Assembly: GCF_010119975.1 (NCBI RefSeq)
Contig: NZ_CP048222.1
Coordinates: forward strand, 682,001-746,000
Direction of reading: 5' to 3'
Origin: Rhodocytophaga rosea
GTDB taxonomy: Bacteria; Bacteroidota; Bacteroidia; Cytophagales; 172606-1
DNA: 64,000 bases
The notes beneath the pieces are model-generated. The model searched no databases. It saw only the letters and a list, made by a program, of their open reading frames with translations, and was not told the origin of the DNA. This document shows, one piece after another, positions 1 through 7,833 of this stretch. A program made the translations under genes and the position numbers. Every line of letters starts with the position of its first letter. Position 1 is the first letter of the stretch.

Positions 1-100
1 ATCATGCGTACTTTAGTTTCTCCAGATTTTGAGCATATCATTCCAACTGAATTTCACTAAAATGAACAGTTATGCGGGATACTTACTCATCTGGATTGGC

Positions 101-751
101 TTATTCAGCCCGGGTGAGCGGTGTATCTACTACATGTTCGTAAAGAAACCATGCCTGCAGCTCATTCGTGCGTAGTACCTGGCTTACCAGTAAATCATTG
201 GTGCCATCATCACCGGCATCGGCAGCTTTTTCAGCGCTTTCCCGCACTTCTTTCAATATAATCTGATGGGCTTCCAGCAGTCGGGAAAGTTGTACAGGTA
301 CTTCTTCACGGTCGCGGGGCGGGCGTGGTATAGCTGTCAACTCGGCTACATCCGGAGCCATAGCGATGCTCAGTCCACCCAGCACCTGGATACGTTCGGC
401 AATCTCGTCAATTAGTTCACTTTGTTCCTGGTAATGTTTATCAAAGAGCAGGTGTAGCTGGTAAAATGTAGGCCCAACTGTTTGCCAATGATGTTTTTTG
501 TACAAATCCCGCAGACTCATGGTATCTGCCAGAATCTGGTTGAGCTGATCTACACTGCTTTTCCTGGTCTTCGCATCCAGGGCTAAAGGCAAGTTCGGCA
601 ATACTGTACCGAATGATTGTAAAATCTGCCCTTGTTGATTGAGTAAAGGTTGTGCTTTGGCGGTGCCGTTATCTTTGTCGGAGTTAGTACCGGCAGCAGG
701 TGCCACCTGCGCTTTGGCTTTAGCAGCCGGCTTTTTGGTTGCAATTGGCAT
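101..751 (-). CDS. dps: Dps family ferritin-like DNA-binding/iron-storage protein
   Basis: A 216-residue protein of the Dps (ferritin-like) family, which oxidises and stores iron in a dodecamer and protects DNA in starvation and oxidative stress. The four-helix core covers about residues 60-210. The ferroxidase signature is visible as KKHHWQ (residues 85-90) followed by H100, D104, E109 and the D115-E116 region. Residues 1-40 are an extra lysine/alanine/proline-rich tail; in known Dps proteins such positively charged tails bind DNA, so the same role is inferred here. At 216 residues it is longer than the usual 155-180 because of this tail. It stands alone on the minus strand with a possible promoter 90 bases upstream. 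The family call is firm; DNA binding is inferred. Confidence 0.93.
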   Translation of the reverse strand: MPIATKKPAAKAKAQVAPAAGTNSDKDNGTAKAQPLLNQQGQILQSFGTVLPNLPLALDAKTRKSSVDQLNQILADTMSLRDLYKKHHWQTVGPTFYQLHLLFDKHYQEQSELIDEIAERIQVLGGLSIAMAPDVAELTAIPRPPRDREEVPVQLSRLLEAHQIILKEVRESAEKAADAGDDGTNDLLVSQVLRTNELQAWFLYEHVVDTPLTRAE

Positions 752-841
752 AGGTGTATAATAGGTGATAGTTTATAAGGGTTATAACGGAAGAAAAGCT
801 TATTCGGTTAGAAATAGATTAAAGTGGATTATTTTCTGATT

Positions 842-869
842 CAAAACTTAGATACTAAAGAAATACAAA
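842..869 (-). promoter_or_regulatory. possible Bacteroidota-type promoter of dps
   Basis: Read on the minus strand, TTTG (866-869) is followed 15 bases later by TAAGTTTTG (842-850), which resembles the Bacteroidota -33/-7 consensus TTTG and TAnnTTTG. The spacer is short and the -7 box has one extra T, so the call is tentative. Confidence 0.3.
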
Positions 870-1048
870 TAGCCAGTATTCAGATACCTTGTTCATAACC
901 CGGCCGACACAAATGAACAACTAGCTTATTGAAAGTTGTAAGTAATTTTTCTTTTGAACCCTATAGCTTTTAGTGGTTTCGATTGTGTTAATTTGTGAGT
1001 AAGCTGTTTTCAGAAAAATAGCTGTCTCATTCTACTATTTTACCAGGT

Positions 1049-1327
1049 ATGTCCCGAAGTCCCAGAGTTGAGATTGAATATTGTACGCAATGCCGGTGGT
1101 TGCTGCGAGCTGCCTGGATGGCACAGGAATTACTGACTACTTTTGTCGATGATTTAGCTGAAGTAGCGCTTATTCCTGGTACAGGTGGTATCTTTGAAGT
1201 CCGGCTTGATGATCAGTTATTATTCTCCCGCAAAGAAATGGGACGTTTTCCGGAAGCAAAAGAAGTGAAGCAATTAATTCGTGATAAGATTGATCCGCAA
1301 CGAAGCCTCGGGCATAGCGACAGGTAA
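1049..1327 (+). CDS. SelT/SelW/SelH-like (Rdx) thioredoxin-fold protein
   Basis: A 92-residue protein of the Rdx family, bacterial cysteine-containing relatives of selenoprotein W. The redox motif CTQC lies at residues 12-15, directly after the first beta strand (RVEIEY), as in the family. The GTGGIFEV strand and the closing FPEAKEVKQLIRDKI helix are also typical. In eukaryotic relatives the first position can be Sec; here both positions are plain cysteine codons and no recoding is needed. Such proteins are thought to act in thiol redox chemistry, but a substrate is not known. The gene is monocistronic, divergent from dps, with about 300 bases between them, and its start is the only ATG in frame near the motif. 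Confidence 0.85.
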   Translation: MSRSPRVEIEYCTQCRWLLRAAWMAQELLTTFVDDLAEVALIPGTGGIFEVRLDDQLLFSRKEMGRFPEAKEVKQLIRDKIDPQRSLGHSDR

Positions 1328-1390
1328 ACGTCTACCATCTTCAAGCAATACACAGTGTTGTTAGTGTTGTGTCAAATTATAATAAATTCA

Positions 1391-1741
1391 ATGAAATCTA
1401 GATTTATTATCTCCATATTAATTCTCTCAATATCATGCTCTCAAAAAAGCGATTTAGAAATAGACACAAAAGAATTAATACGAAATATTGATAGATACCA
1501 TTTGGATACGTTAGCAATTTCAGGAAAAGTAATAGTTGAATTTGAAAATGTAGCTTTGTATTTAGATGACATAGATGAGCCAGAGAAAGCTTTATGGCTT
1601 AATTCGACAGATAAGAATTTTGATTATCAAAGTTTAAAAAACAAAGAAGTAATCATTAGAGGAGTAATAGATAAGAATGATAAAGGGCACCTGAATCAAT
1701 TTCTAGGTAGCATTGAAATTATTGAAGTAATCGAAAAATAA
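1391..1741 (+). CDS. small lipoprotein of unknown function
   Basis: A protein of 116 residues that I do not recognise. The start at 1391 is preferred over an upstream in-frame start because it gives a clean lipoprotein signal: MKSRFIISILILSISC, with the lipobox cysteine near residue 16 followed by SQKSD. The mature part is acidic, mixed alpha/beta, with a repeated pattern of short strands (ISGKVIVEF, KEVIIRGVID, LGSIEIIEVI) that would suit a small OB-like or beta-barrel fold such as the tRNA_anti-like family of bacterial lipoproteins. This fold guess rests on pattern only. The base composition is more AT-rich than that of its neighbours. It lies 64 bases after the SelW-like gene. Confidence 0.6.
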   Translation: MKSRFIISILILSISCSQKSDLEIDTKELIRNIDRYHLDTLAISGKVIVEFENVALYLDDIDEPEKALWLNSTDKNFDYQSLKNKEVIIRGVIDKNDKGHLNQFLGSIEIIEVIEK

Positions 1742-1803
1742 AAGTTATTCTACTATTATCCCTAATTATGTTTGGTGATTTAACAACCATCAACGATACA
1801 GTA

Positions 1804-3354
1804 CTACTTCTCCTCAGCCTCTGAATTGCTCACAAAGGCTATTGACTTACTATCGGGCGACCATGAATTAACATTGATGGTTCCTTGTCCTCCATACAAA
1901 TAGGCAATTACTCTGGGAGCGCCTCCACCGGCTGGCATTAAGCGCAGCGTTACCCTTTGGTAGGAAGGATGCGAATTGGGATCAATATCGGTTGGAAACG
2001 AAATATAGGCAATCCATTTTCCATCGGGTGAGATATGCGGAAACCAGTTGTGGTATTCATCAAACGTAAGCTGCTCTTTGCCCGTGCCATCAGGTTTCAT
2101 CCGCCAGAGTTGCATAGTACCCGTAGGATTGGCATTGTAATAAATATATTTTCCATCCGGAGAATATTCAGGTCCATCTACATGCCCGGAAGTATTTGAA
2201 GTAAGCGCCGTTTCTTTGCCTGTATTAATATCTACTTTATACAGGTTATAAATCTTGCTGCCCTTACGCAGCCCTACTACCGTTACTTCTTTATTGTTAG
2301 GCGCCCACCCATGCCAGTAGGAAGGATGTTCCTGGGTAACCAGCTTAGGCTGACCTCCTTGCAGCGGAACTACATATACCTGCGAACTGGTTCCTTCGCG
2401 GGAGCTGCTGATCGCCAGGAGTTTGTTGTTAAAGGATATACCATGATCATTATTATTGCGGGTTACATCACCGGTATTGAGCTTTTCCGGGGTTCCGCCC
2501 TCTACCGGAATGGTATATAAAGCTCCGCCTTCATTAAACAATAGTTTTTTACCATCCGGCATCCAGTTAGGGGCTTCAAACCGGGTTTTGGATTCATGAA
2601 TTACATTCCGTTTTCCATCCAGAACAGTAATGGTTTCCAGGCGGCAACCTAAAACCGGTTGCCTGGCTGGCAGGTTTTTCCGGATCTGGGGATTAGGATG
2701 ATAGGTACTGGGAACTGGTTTATCGATGCGTACATTCCATATTTTGGCTTCCTCCACTACATTGGAATCATGTGAACAAATGAACAGACCGGCTAATACC
2801 GCATCTGGCATATCCGGCATATCTCTGGAACCTATTTCCTGCAAAGGCTCACCCCAGTTGGCTACCCGCATGGTTATTTTCTTTCCAATGCGTTCTACTT
2901 GCACGGTCTGAAAAACAGTTTGTTTGGCATAGAATATTTCATCTTCCGGATCGCGCATATACGCTCCCCTGAGTGGACGCCATTGCATCACGGTTAACCC
3001 ATCTCCATGTACCACTGCATTCATACTGGCAGCGGCTTCATCAGCAGATTCGCGGATCATCCAGCCAATTTTCCGGTGTGCATTACCTTTCTGGCCAATA
3101 AACTCAAAGCTCGCAGTCAGAATAAAGTCGCCTTTCATCTGGTTGTACAAGTATTGAAATTCATCCCGGTTAAACCAGATATTGTCGCCTCCGCCTTTTA
3201 TGTAATAGGTTTGCGTAGCCGGTTCGTAGCGGGAGGAACCTGCCATTTTGGGTTTTCCTATATTGGCATGGTGCGTAAATATACCTACCGCTTCCGTTTG
3301 CGAAAAAGCAGTCTCATGCCAGCAAAGCAACACAATCAATAGAATTTTTCTCAT
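1804..3354 (-). CDS. exported TolB-like beta-propeller protein with N-terminal lectin-like domain
   Basis: About 516 residues. The start at 3354 (MRKILLIVLLCWHETAFSQ) is chosen because it gives a signal peptide and leaves a 19-base gap to the upstream gene; longer in-frame versions would overlap that gene. After the signal, roughly 200 residues resemble a concanavalin-type sandwich domain (DUF1349-like). The C-terminal half has WD40-like (PD40/TolB) blades, seen as repeated units such as SPDGKYIYY, SPDGKWIAY and SPDSKSIAFV. In this phylum such proteins are periplasmic or surface proteins met in carbohydrate-use clusters. The enzyme activity, if any, is unknown. It is the last gene of a minus-strand run that includes a DUF1080 protein and two isomerase-like proteins. 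Confidence 0.8.
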   Translation of the reverse strand: MRKILLIVLLCWHETAFSQTEAVGIFTHHANIGKPKMAGSSRYEPATQTYYIKGGGDNIWFNRDEFQYLYNQMKGDFILTASFEFIGQKGNAHRKIGWMIRESADEAAASMNAVVHGDGLTVMQWRPLRGAYMRDPEDEIFYAKQTVFQTVQVERIGKKITMRVANWGEPLQEIGSRDMPDMPDAVLAGLFICSHDSNVVEEAKIWNVRIDKPVPSTYHPNPQIRKNLPARQPVLGCRLETITVLDGKRNVIHESKTRFEAPNWMPDGKKLLFNEGGALYTIPVEGGTPEKLNTGDVTRNNNDHGISFNNKLLAISSSREGTSSQVYVVPLQGGQPKLVTQEHPSYWHGWAPNNKEVTVVGLRKGSKIYNLYKVDINTGKETALTSNTSGHVDGPEYSPDGKYIYYNANPTGTMQLWRMKPDGTGKEQLTFDEYHNWFPHISPDGKWIAYISFPTDIDPNSHPSYQRVTLRLMPAGGGAPRVIAYLYGGQGTINVNSWSPDSKSIAFVSNSEAEEK

Positions 3355-3373
3355 ACGATAGCTGATTACCGGC

Positions 3374-4069
3374 TTATAATTTCCTGACCTTGATATTGCG
3401 TAACCATATTTTCTGGCCATGATGCTGAAACATAATATGCCCTTCGGTTGATCTAGCAAACTCAGGGTTCTCCTTGAACTTGCTGTTGCTGATTAACTGG
3501 TTGAGGGCATCAGATCCTATCTGGTACTCAACTACTTTTACGCCATTGAGCCAGTGCTCCACATGGCCTTTATTTACCACTAACCTGGCCTGGTTATACT
3601 CACCTACCGGTTTTAGTTTTTTGTTCTGCGGGGTGATCAGGTCATACAAGGAGCCAGCCGAACGTTTGGGCTCTTTATCGTTAAAATCGATATCGTCCAG
3701 GATTTGCATTTCAAAATTATCGAGCCAGTTGGCACTATTTCCGTTACCCGACTGCATATCCGCTACTTCCTGCATATGAAAAAACACCCCGCCATTCCCG
3801 GCTTTTGATACTTTCCAGTCAAACATGAGTTCAAAATCTTTGTAGGTATCTTTGGTGACCAGATCTATATTGGGAACACCTGTTTGCGTAACAAGAGCAC
3901 CCTCTTCCACCTTCCAGGCCTGATCCGGAAACCCCTTCAACTTATACCCCCTTAACTGATCGGTTGATTTGCCATCAAATAAGGTGACCCATTTTTCAGA
4001 TTTTTGTGCTGATGCCTGCCAGCTCCAGATGCTTAACAAAACAAGTAAATAAAAGCTAATTCTTTTCAT
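3374..4069 (-). CDS. DUF1080 (3-keto-disaccharide hydrolase-type) exported protein
   Basis: A 231-residue protein with a signal peptide (cleavage after WQASAQ) and one DUF1080 domain filling the rest. Family marks are WVTLFDGKS near the mature N-terminus, a central GNGGVFFHMQE strand, NFEMQILDD, and the terminal IWLRNIKVRKL. This jelly-roll fold is related to family 16-type glycoside hydrolases, and some members hydrolyse 3-keto-glycosides. The neighbours are sugar phosphate isomerase/epimerase-like genes, a pairing often seen in 3-keto-sugar catabolism, so a periplasmic step of sugar breakdown is inferred. The exact substrate cannot be read from the sequence. Confidence 0.87.
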   Translation of the reverse strand: MKRISFYLLVLLSIWSWQASAQKSEKWVTLFDGKSTDQLRGYKLKGFPDQAWKVEEGALVTQTGVPNIDLVTKDTYKDFELMFDWKVSKAGNGGVFFHMQEVADMQSGNGNSANWLDNFEMQILDDIDFNDKEPKRSAGSLYDLITPQNKKLKPVGEYNQARLVVNKGHVEHWLNGVKVVEYQIGSDALNQLISNSKFKENPEFARSTEGHIMFQHHGQKIWLRNIKVRKL

Positions 4070-4199
4070 GCTTTGAATAGTATAGGAAAAAGATACAAAA
4101 TGTTAGTAAACTAAAAATCAGGATTATACTGGAATTCCTTAGTCCGAAAATTATTACCGGGATTAAATCTCTGACTCAAACAATGCAATAAATATAAAT

Positions 4200-5114
4200 C
4201 TAGCCCATTGCCTTCCGTACCTGCGCTAAAAACTCAGGCACTTTTCGTTTTGGATCTCCCGGCCCAAGGGTTTCAATGGGAAGATAGCCCCGGTATCCGG
4301 ACTTTTTAACAATACTGATAATTCTCGCCAGATCCGGTTTTTCTTCCCGGCCGTTTACAAAAATCTTTTCCTTGATCTGCCAGTTTACGGCATAGGAAGC
4401 TGTACTTTCTATCTCTGTATAAGGGTCATTGGTGCGGTAACTGCCAATATCCAGTACTAATCCGAACCATTCGGATTGAGCAGCGTCAATCATTTTCTTT
4501 ACCTGACCGGCAGTTTTAACAAAATCATCGTGGTTTTGTATCGCTACAATTACCCCATGCTTTTTTCCATGCTCAATACATTCCCCAATATCTTTCATCA
4601 TCCAGCCAAATACCTGTTCCCAGGAATAACCTTCCGGAATTTGTTTACCGGCAAATATCCGGATCACCGGAGCACCCATTTTAGCAGCACAGCCTATCCA
4701 GTCTTTTACTAGATCTACGTCCTTTTTTCGTTTGCTTTCATCCGGTTCTGCAAAATCATTCCGAACACCAGTACCACTGATATCGAGTCCCAGGCGAAAA
4801 GCTTTGCGTTTGATATGATACAGGTATTCGTCCGTGGGCACAGCCGGATACCCAGGAAAGTAATACCCGGTCAGGTCTACGGCATCAAACCTTTGATCGC
4901 TGCAAAATTCCAGTAAATCATCCAGGTTCATCGTGCCTTTGCTCAGCGGCTCATTAAAGGAATAGGCATTCAGGCTGATCTTGAGTGAATGACCACCGGA
5001 TTTTAACACCTGGCCTGAAATATCTGCCGGCCTGCCAGATAAGGCGCCAGCAGTGAATGCCGGAATGGCTGCCAGTGTTTTTAGAAATTTCCTCCGCTTT
5101 TCCGGTGTTGACAT
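4200..5114 (-). CDS. sugar phosphate isomerase/epimerase-like TIM-barrel protein, Tat leader
   Basis: A 304-residue member of the xylose isomerase-like TIM-barrel (AP endonuclease 2) superfamily. The N-terminus carries a twin-arginine leader (KRRKFLKTLAAIPAF), so the folded protein is probably exported through Tat. Barrel strands are visible as LKISLNAYSF, FDAVDLTGYYF, APVIRIFAG, GVIVAIQNHDD, WFGLVLDIGSY and GYLPIETLG; the conserved acidic and His residues in VAIQNHDD, LVLDIGS and PIETLG suit metal binding. It lies 22 bases downstream of a second protein of the same superfamily, and the two are likely co-transcribed. The reaction is not known; 3-keto-sugar or inosose-type chemistry is possible from context. 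Confidence 0.85.
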   Translation of the reverse strand: MSTPEKRRKFLKTLAAIPAFTAGALSGRPADISGQVLKSGGHSLKISLNAYSFNEPLSKGTMNLDDLLEFCSDQRFDAVDLTGYYFPGYPAVPTDEYLYHIKRKAFRLGLDISGTGVRNDFAEPDESKRKKDVDLVKDWIGCAAKMGAPVIRIFAGKQIPEGYSWEQVFGWMMKDIGECIEHGKKHGVIVAIQNHDDFVKTAGQVKKMIDAAQSEWFGLVLDIGSYRTNDPYTEIESTASYAVNWQIKEKIFVNGREEKPDLARIISIVKKSGYRGYLPIETLGPGDPKRKVPEFLAQVRKAMG

Positions 5115-5136
5115 AGCGATACCAGGCCGGCTGGAT

Positions 5137-5994
5137 TTATAAGGACAGGTTCTTTAAATATGTAATACTCTGAGGTACCTGGCTGGAAACACTCGGACTT
5201 TCGTCTTCAATGTAATAATGTTCCACACCTGCTTTCAAAGCTGCTTTGAGTATGGCTGGTAAATCTAATTGCCCGGTTCCTAAGGCTACATCATTTTCCA
5301 CAGGGGTCTGCCCGGAAAAATCCCCGGTTACGCCCTTCCGCAGGTCTTTCATATGCATGAGCTTAAAACGTTTGCCATATTTATTGAGCAATTTAGCCGG
5401 GTCCTGGCCAGGGTGGAATACCCACAGAATGTCCATTTCAAAGTTTACATACTTTGGATCTGTTTGTGCCACCATATAATCGAAGAAAGTCCCTTTTTCA
5501 TAGGGTTGAAACTCATAGCCATGGTTGTGGTAACAAAAGGTCAAACCATGTTCTTCTTTTAATATTTTACCTGCCCGGTTAAAATCTTCTACTGCTTTTT
5601 TGGCTACTTCCAGGGTAAAGGGAGCCTTATGCGGAATCCAGGCGACCCGTACGTAACTGGCCCCTAAGGTTTTGGCATTACTAGCTACTTCCCCGGTTTT
5701 ATTTACCAGGTCATCGTAGCCAACCCCAAAAGAAGAACATTTCATATTCCGCTCGTCTAATAATTTCCGGAGTTCCTGGGCTGTTTTTCCAAACAGATTT
5801 GAAAATTCCATGTCGGTAATACCTAAAGTTTTAATGGTGTCGAGTGTTTTGGCTACATCCTTCTGAAAACTGTGCCGGTAGGTATAGGATACCATGCCTA
5901 TTTCAGCCGGAAAGCCTTTTTTACTCTTTTGGGCAATACCTGGGAAAATAGCTATGCCCAGGAAAATTAGGGTAAGGATTACATTCTTCATCAT
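5137..5994 (-). CDS. sugar phosphate isomerase/epimerase-like TIM-barrel protein, Sec signal
   Basis: About 285 residues. The start at 5994 (MMKNVILTLIFLGIAIFPGIAQ) gives a proper Sec signal peptide; the longer frame adds 16 residues that do not fit one. The mature part is again a xylose isomerase-like TIM barrel: IGMVSYTYRHSF, ITDMEFSNLF, ASYVRVAWIP, LTFCYHNHGYEF, YVNFEMDILWVFHPG, FKLMHMKDLRKG and EHYYIEDESPS. The HNH, EMD, HMKD and EDE motifs are the usual metal ligands. The pair 5137-5994 and 4200-5114 is related only distantly and differs in export route (Sec versus Tat). The gene precedes the DUF1080 gene in the same direction, which fits periplasmic sugar conversion. Confidence 0.87.
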   Translation of the reverse strand: MMKNVILTLIFLGIAIFPGIAQKSKKGFPAEIGMVSYTYRHSFQKDVAKTLDTIKTLGITDMEFSNLFGKTAQELRKLLDERNMKCSSFGVGYDDLVNKTGEVASNAKTLGASYVRVAWIPHKAPFTLEVAKKAVEDFNRAGKILKEEHGLTFCYHNHGYEFQPYEKGTFFDYMVAQTDPKYVNFEMDILWVFHPGQDPAKLLNKYGKRFKLMHMKDLRKGVTGDFSGQTPVENDVALGTGQLDLPAILKAALKAGVEHYYIEDESPSVSSQVPQSITYLKNLSL

Positions 5995-6073
5995 GCGTAA
6001 ATAAAATAAGTTTAATAGATGGCTTATTGCAAAGTAATGCAATGCGGCTTACGATAATACCGGGGTGGCCAGA

Positions 6074-6535
6074 TTATTTTTTTGCTTTGTCTGGTAAGGT
6101 GCCCGGAGAATGCCAGCTGAATACATGGTAAGTAGCTTTGGTTTCTCCCACATTGCGAATGCTGTGCATCTGGTTGGAAGCCTGAAAGATCACTGAACCC
6201 GGTCCGACCCGTTTGAGCTGCCCATTCACCAGAGATTCCACAGTTCCTTCTTTTACGATCAGAATTTCTTCTTCCGGATGCTTATGAGGAGGATGGGAGG
6301 TTTCTCCCGGATTCAGGGTGGTCACATGGCATTCTAATTCATCCAGGGTTGCCGTGGCAGACCGGAAAAAGCTACGTACTTCCCCTACATTTGTGGGTTT
6401 TGCTTCAATTTCAGACCAGTTAAAAATAGAGGATTGTAATATAGGTACCGGATTTTGTGATTGAGTAAATCCGGCCAGTAACAGGGTAATACAGCCGGTC
6501 ATGCAGGCTATGCCTATATCTCTCTTGGTGATCAT
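6074..6535 (-). CDS. exported cupin-domain protein
   Basis: A 153-residue single-domain cupin. The first 27 residues form a signal peptide or membrane anchor (ending near FTQSQN). The first cupin motif is clear: G, five residues, HKH, PEE, E, six residues, G (in GETSHPPHKHPEEEILIV), and the second motif lies around FQASNQMHSIRN. These His and Glu residues would hold a metal ion. It is the first gene of the minus-strand sugar cluster and lies 79 bases upstream of the Sec-type isomerase. Cupins beside DUF1080 and isomerase genes may be sugar isomerases or binding proteins; the actual role is not known. Confidence 0.85.
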   Translation of the reverse strand: MITKRDIGIACMTGCITLLLAGFTQSQNPVPILQSSIFNWSEIEAKPTNVGEVRSFFRSATATLDELECHVTTLNPGETSHPPHKHPEEEILIVKEGTVESLVNGQLKRVGPGSVIFQASNQMHSIRNVGETKATYHVFSWHSPGTLPDKAKK

Positions 6536-6920
6536 GGTGGTTTTTATTTTTTAATAGGTAATCCTTATCAAATCAATTAATTTACTATCACTTTTCATGG
6601 TACAAACGATGAATACCAACTGTTTAAATAATGATTACAACATATACCGCTTTTAGTCTTTTGAAGAGTAGCAGACACGAAATACTATGTGTAATCAGGT
6701 ATAAATTATTATATTTTTTGCTCAGATACTCAAAAAGGAGAAGAATAATAATTCATTACCGCGCTGGAAAGATGGGAACTGTATCAGATTTGCCAGGCAA
6801 TTACTAGTCACGCTATAGTATAAATACCATACGTGTATATTTTCTCAGGCAGGTCACAGTATTACCTTGATTTTTCCAGGTTGAATCAATACATTCATAT
6901 CCCCATTCAACCCTTCAGGT
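6536..6920. other. intergenic region, 385 bases, divergent promoters expected
   Basis: This gap separates the minus-strand cupin from the plus-strand methyltransferase, so both promoters should lie in it. I see no convincing TTTG/TAnnTTTG pair, no RNA gene and no repeat. Confidence 0.5.
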
Positions 6921-7736
6921 ATGAACAATCCTGTTTCAAAAACCGCTTATTACACCTTAGCCTGCCGTTTCTGGGATTCAAAAAAAACAAATCCTGTGTG
7001 CAACGATACCTTTGCTCATATTTTTATGAACGAAGATGCCCAGGAGGTTGCCGAACGTTTCAAAACTTTTGAAAAACCAAACGCATCTATTGTGGTACGG
7101 CATCGGATCATGAGCGAACTGGTGGACCAGCAACTTATTCACAATCCCTCCCTGCATATCTTTAACATTGGCTGCGGCTTCGATACCCGTCCCTTCAGGC
7201 ATACGGCCGGGAAATGGATAGAAGTAGATGAACCAGCAGTGATTACAAATAAGAACGAACTCCTTCCATCTTCCCAGACAAAAAATGAGCTTACCAGAAT
7301 TCCGGTTGAATTTTCCCGTGAATCGCTGAAAGAAAAGCTTTTGCCTTTTAAAACGAGTGATCAGGTAGTAGTTATCGCAGAGGGGGTAACCATGTATCTG
7401 GAGGAAACTCAACAACATATTTTTCTTCACACATTAAAAGAACTATTTCCCCGGCATCTGCTGATCTGCGATGTGATGACGCTTTCTTTCTTTAAGAAAT
7501 ACTCCCAGGAACTTTCTACACAGATCAATTCATTAGGCGCTCATTTTAAAGGGTTATCCGACAAACCTGAAGCGATCTATCATGCATCAGGTTACCAGAC
7601 CAAGAAGCGTATCTCTGCCACATTACGTTCGGCAGAACTGGGTACTGTCAACATTCCTTCCTGGCTTATCCGCTATTTTTTTCCAACACTTCGCGATGGG
7701 TTATGTGTGTATGAGTTCCAATATGGAAAAGATTAG
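6921..7736 (+). CDS. class I SAM-dependent methyltransferase, leucine carboxyl methyltransferase (LCM) family
   Basis: A 271-residue protein of the LCM/PPM1-like methyltransferase family, which in bacteria methylates carboxyl or hydroxyl groups of small molecules. The SAM-binding motif is NIGCGFDTRPFRH (about residues 81-93), followed by the acidic WIEVDEPAV and the family-specific IAEGVTMYLEE segment. The length is normal. It stands alone between divergent and convergent neighbours with no biosynthetic partners nearby, so the substrate cannot be inferred. The start is the first ATG of the frame that precedes the conserved YYTLACRFWDSK segment. Confidence 0.88.
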   Translation: MNNPVSKTAYYTLACRFWDSKKTNPVCNDTFAHIFMNEDAQEVAERFKTFEKPNASIVVRHRIMSELVDQQLIHNPSLHIFNIGCGFDTRPFRHTAGKWIEVDEPAVITNKNELLPSSQTKNELTRIPVEFSRESLKEKLLPFKTSDQVVVIAEGVTMYLEETQQHIFLHTLKELFPRHLLICDVMTLSFFKKYSQELSTQINSLGAHFKGLSDKPEAIYHASGYQTKKRISATLRSAELGTVNIPSWLIRYFFPTLRDGLCVYEFQYGKD

Positions 7737-7833
7737 AAATGTAGCCTGTCTTATAGAATGAATAACAGCTTTTGCAGGATACAACTAAGACAAATACGAA
7801 AGCAAGGTTTCTCCGATCCAGGCGAAGGTTTTG

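Noticed and set aside
1-60. Short plus-strand frame ending HIIPTEFH-stop at the left edge
   Set aside because: It may be the last 19 codons of a gene outside the window, but 60 bases are not enough to tell a real gene end from chance.
6978-7430. 150-codon frame opposite the methyltransferase gene
   Set aside because: Antisense to conserved methyltransferase motifs; composition is that of a shadow frame.
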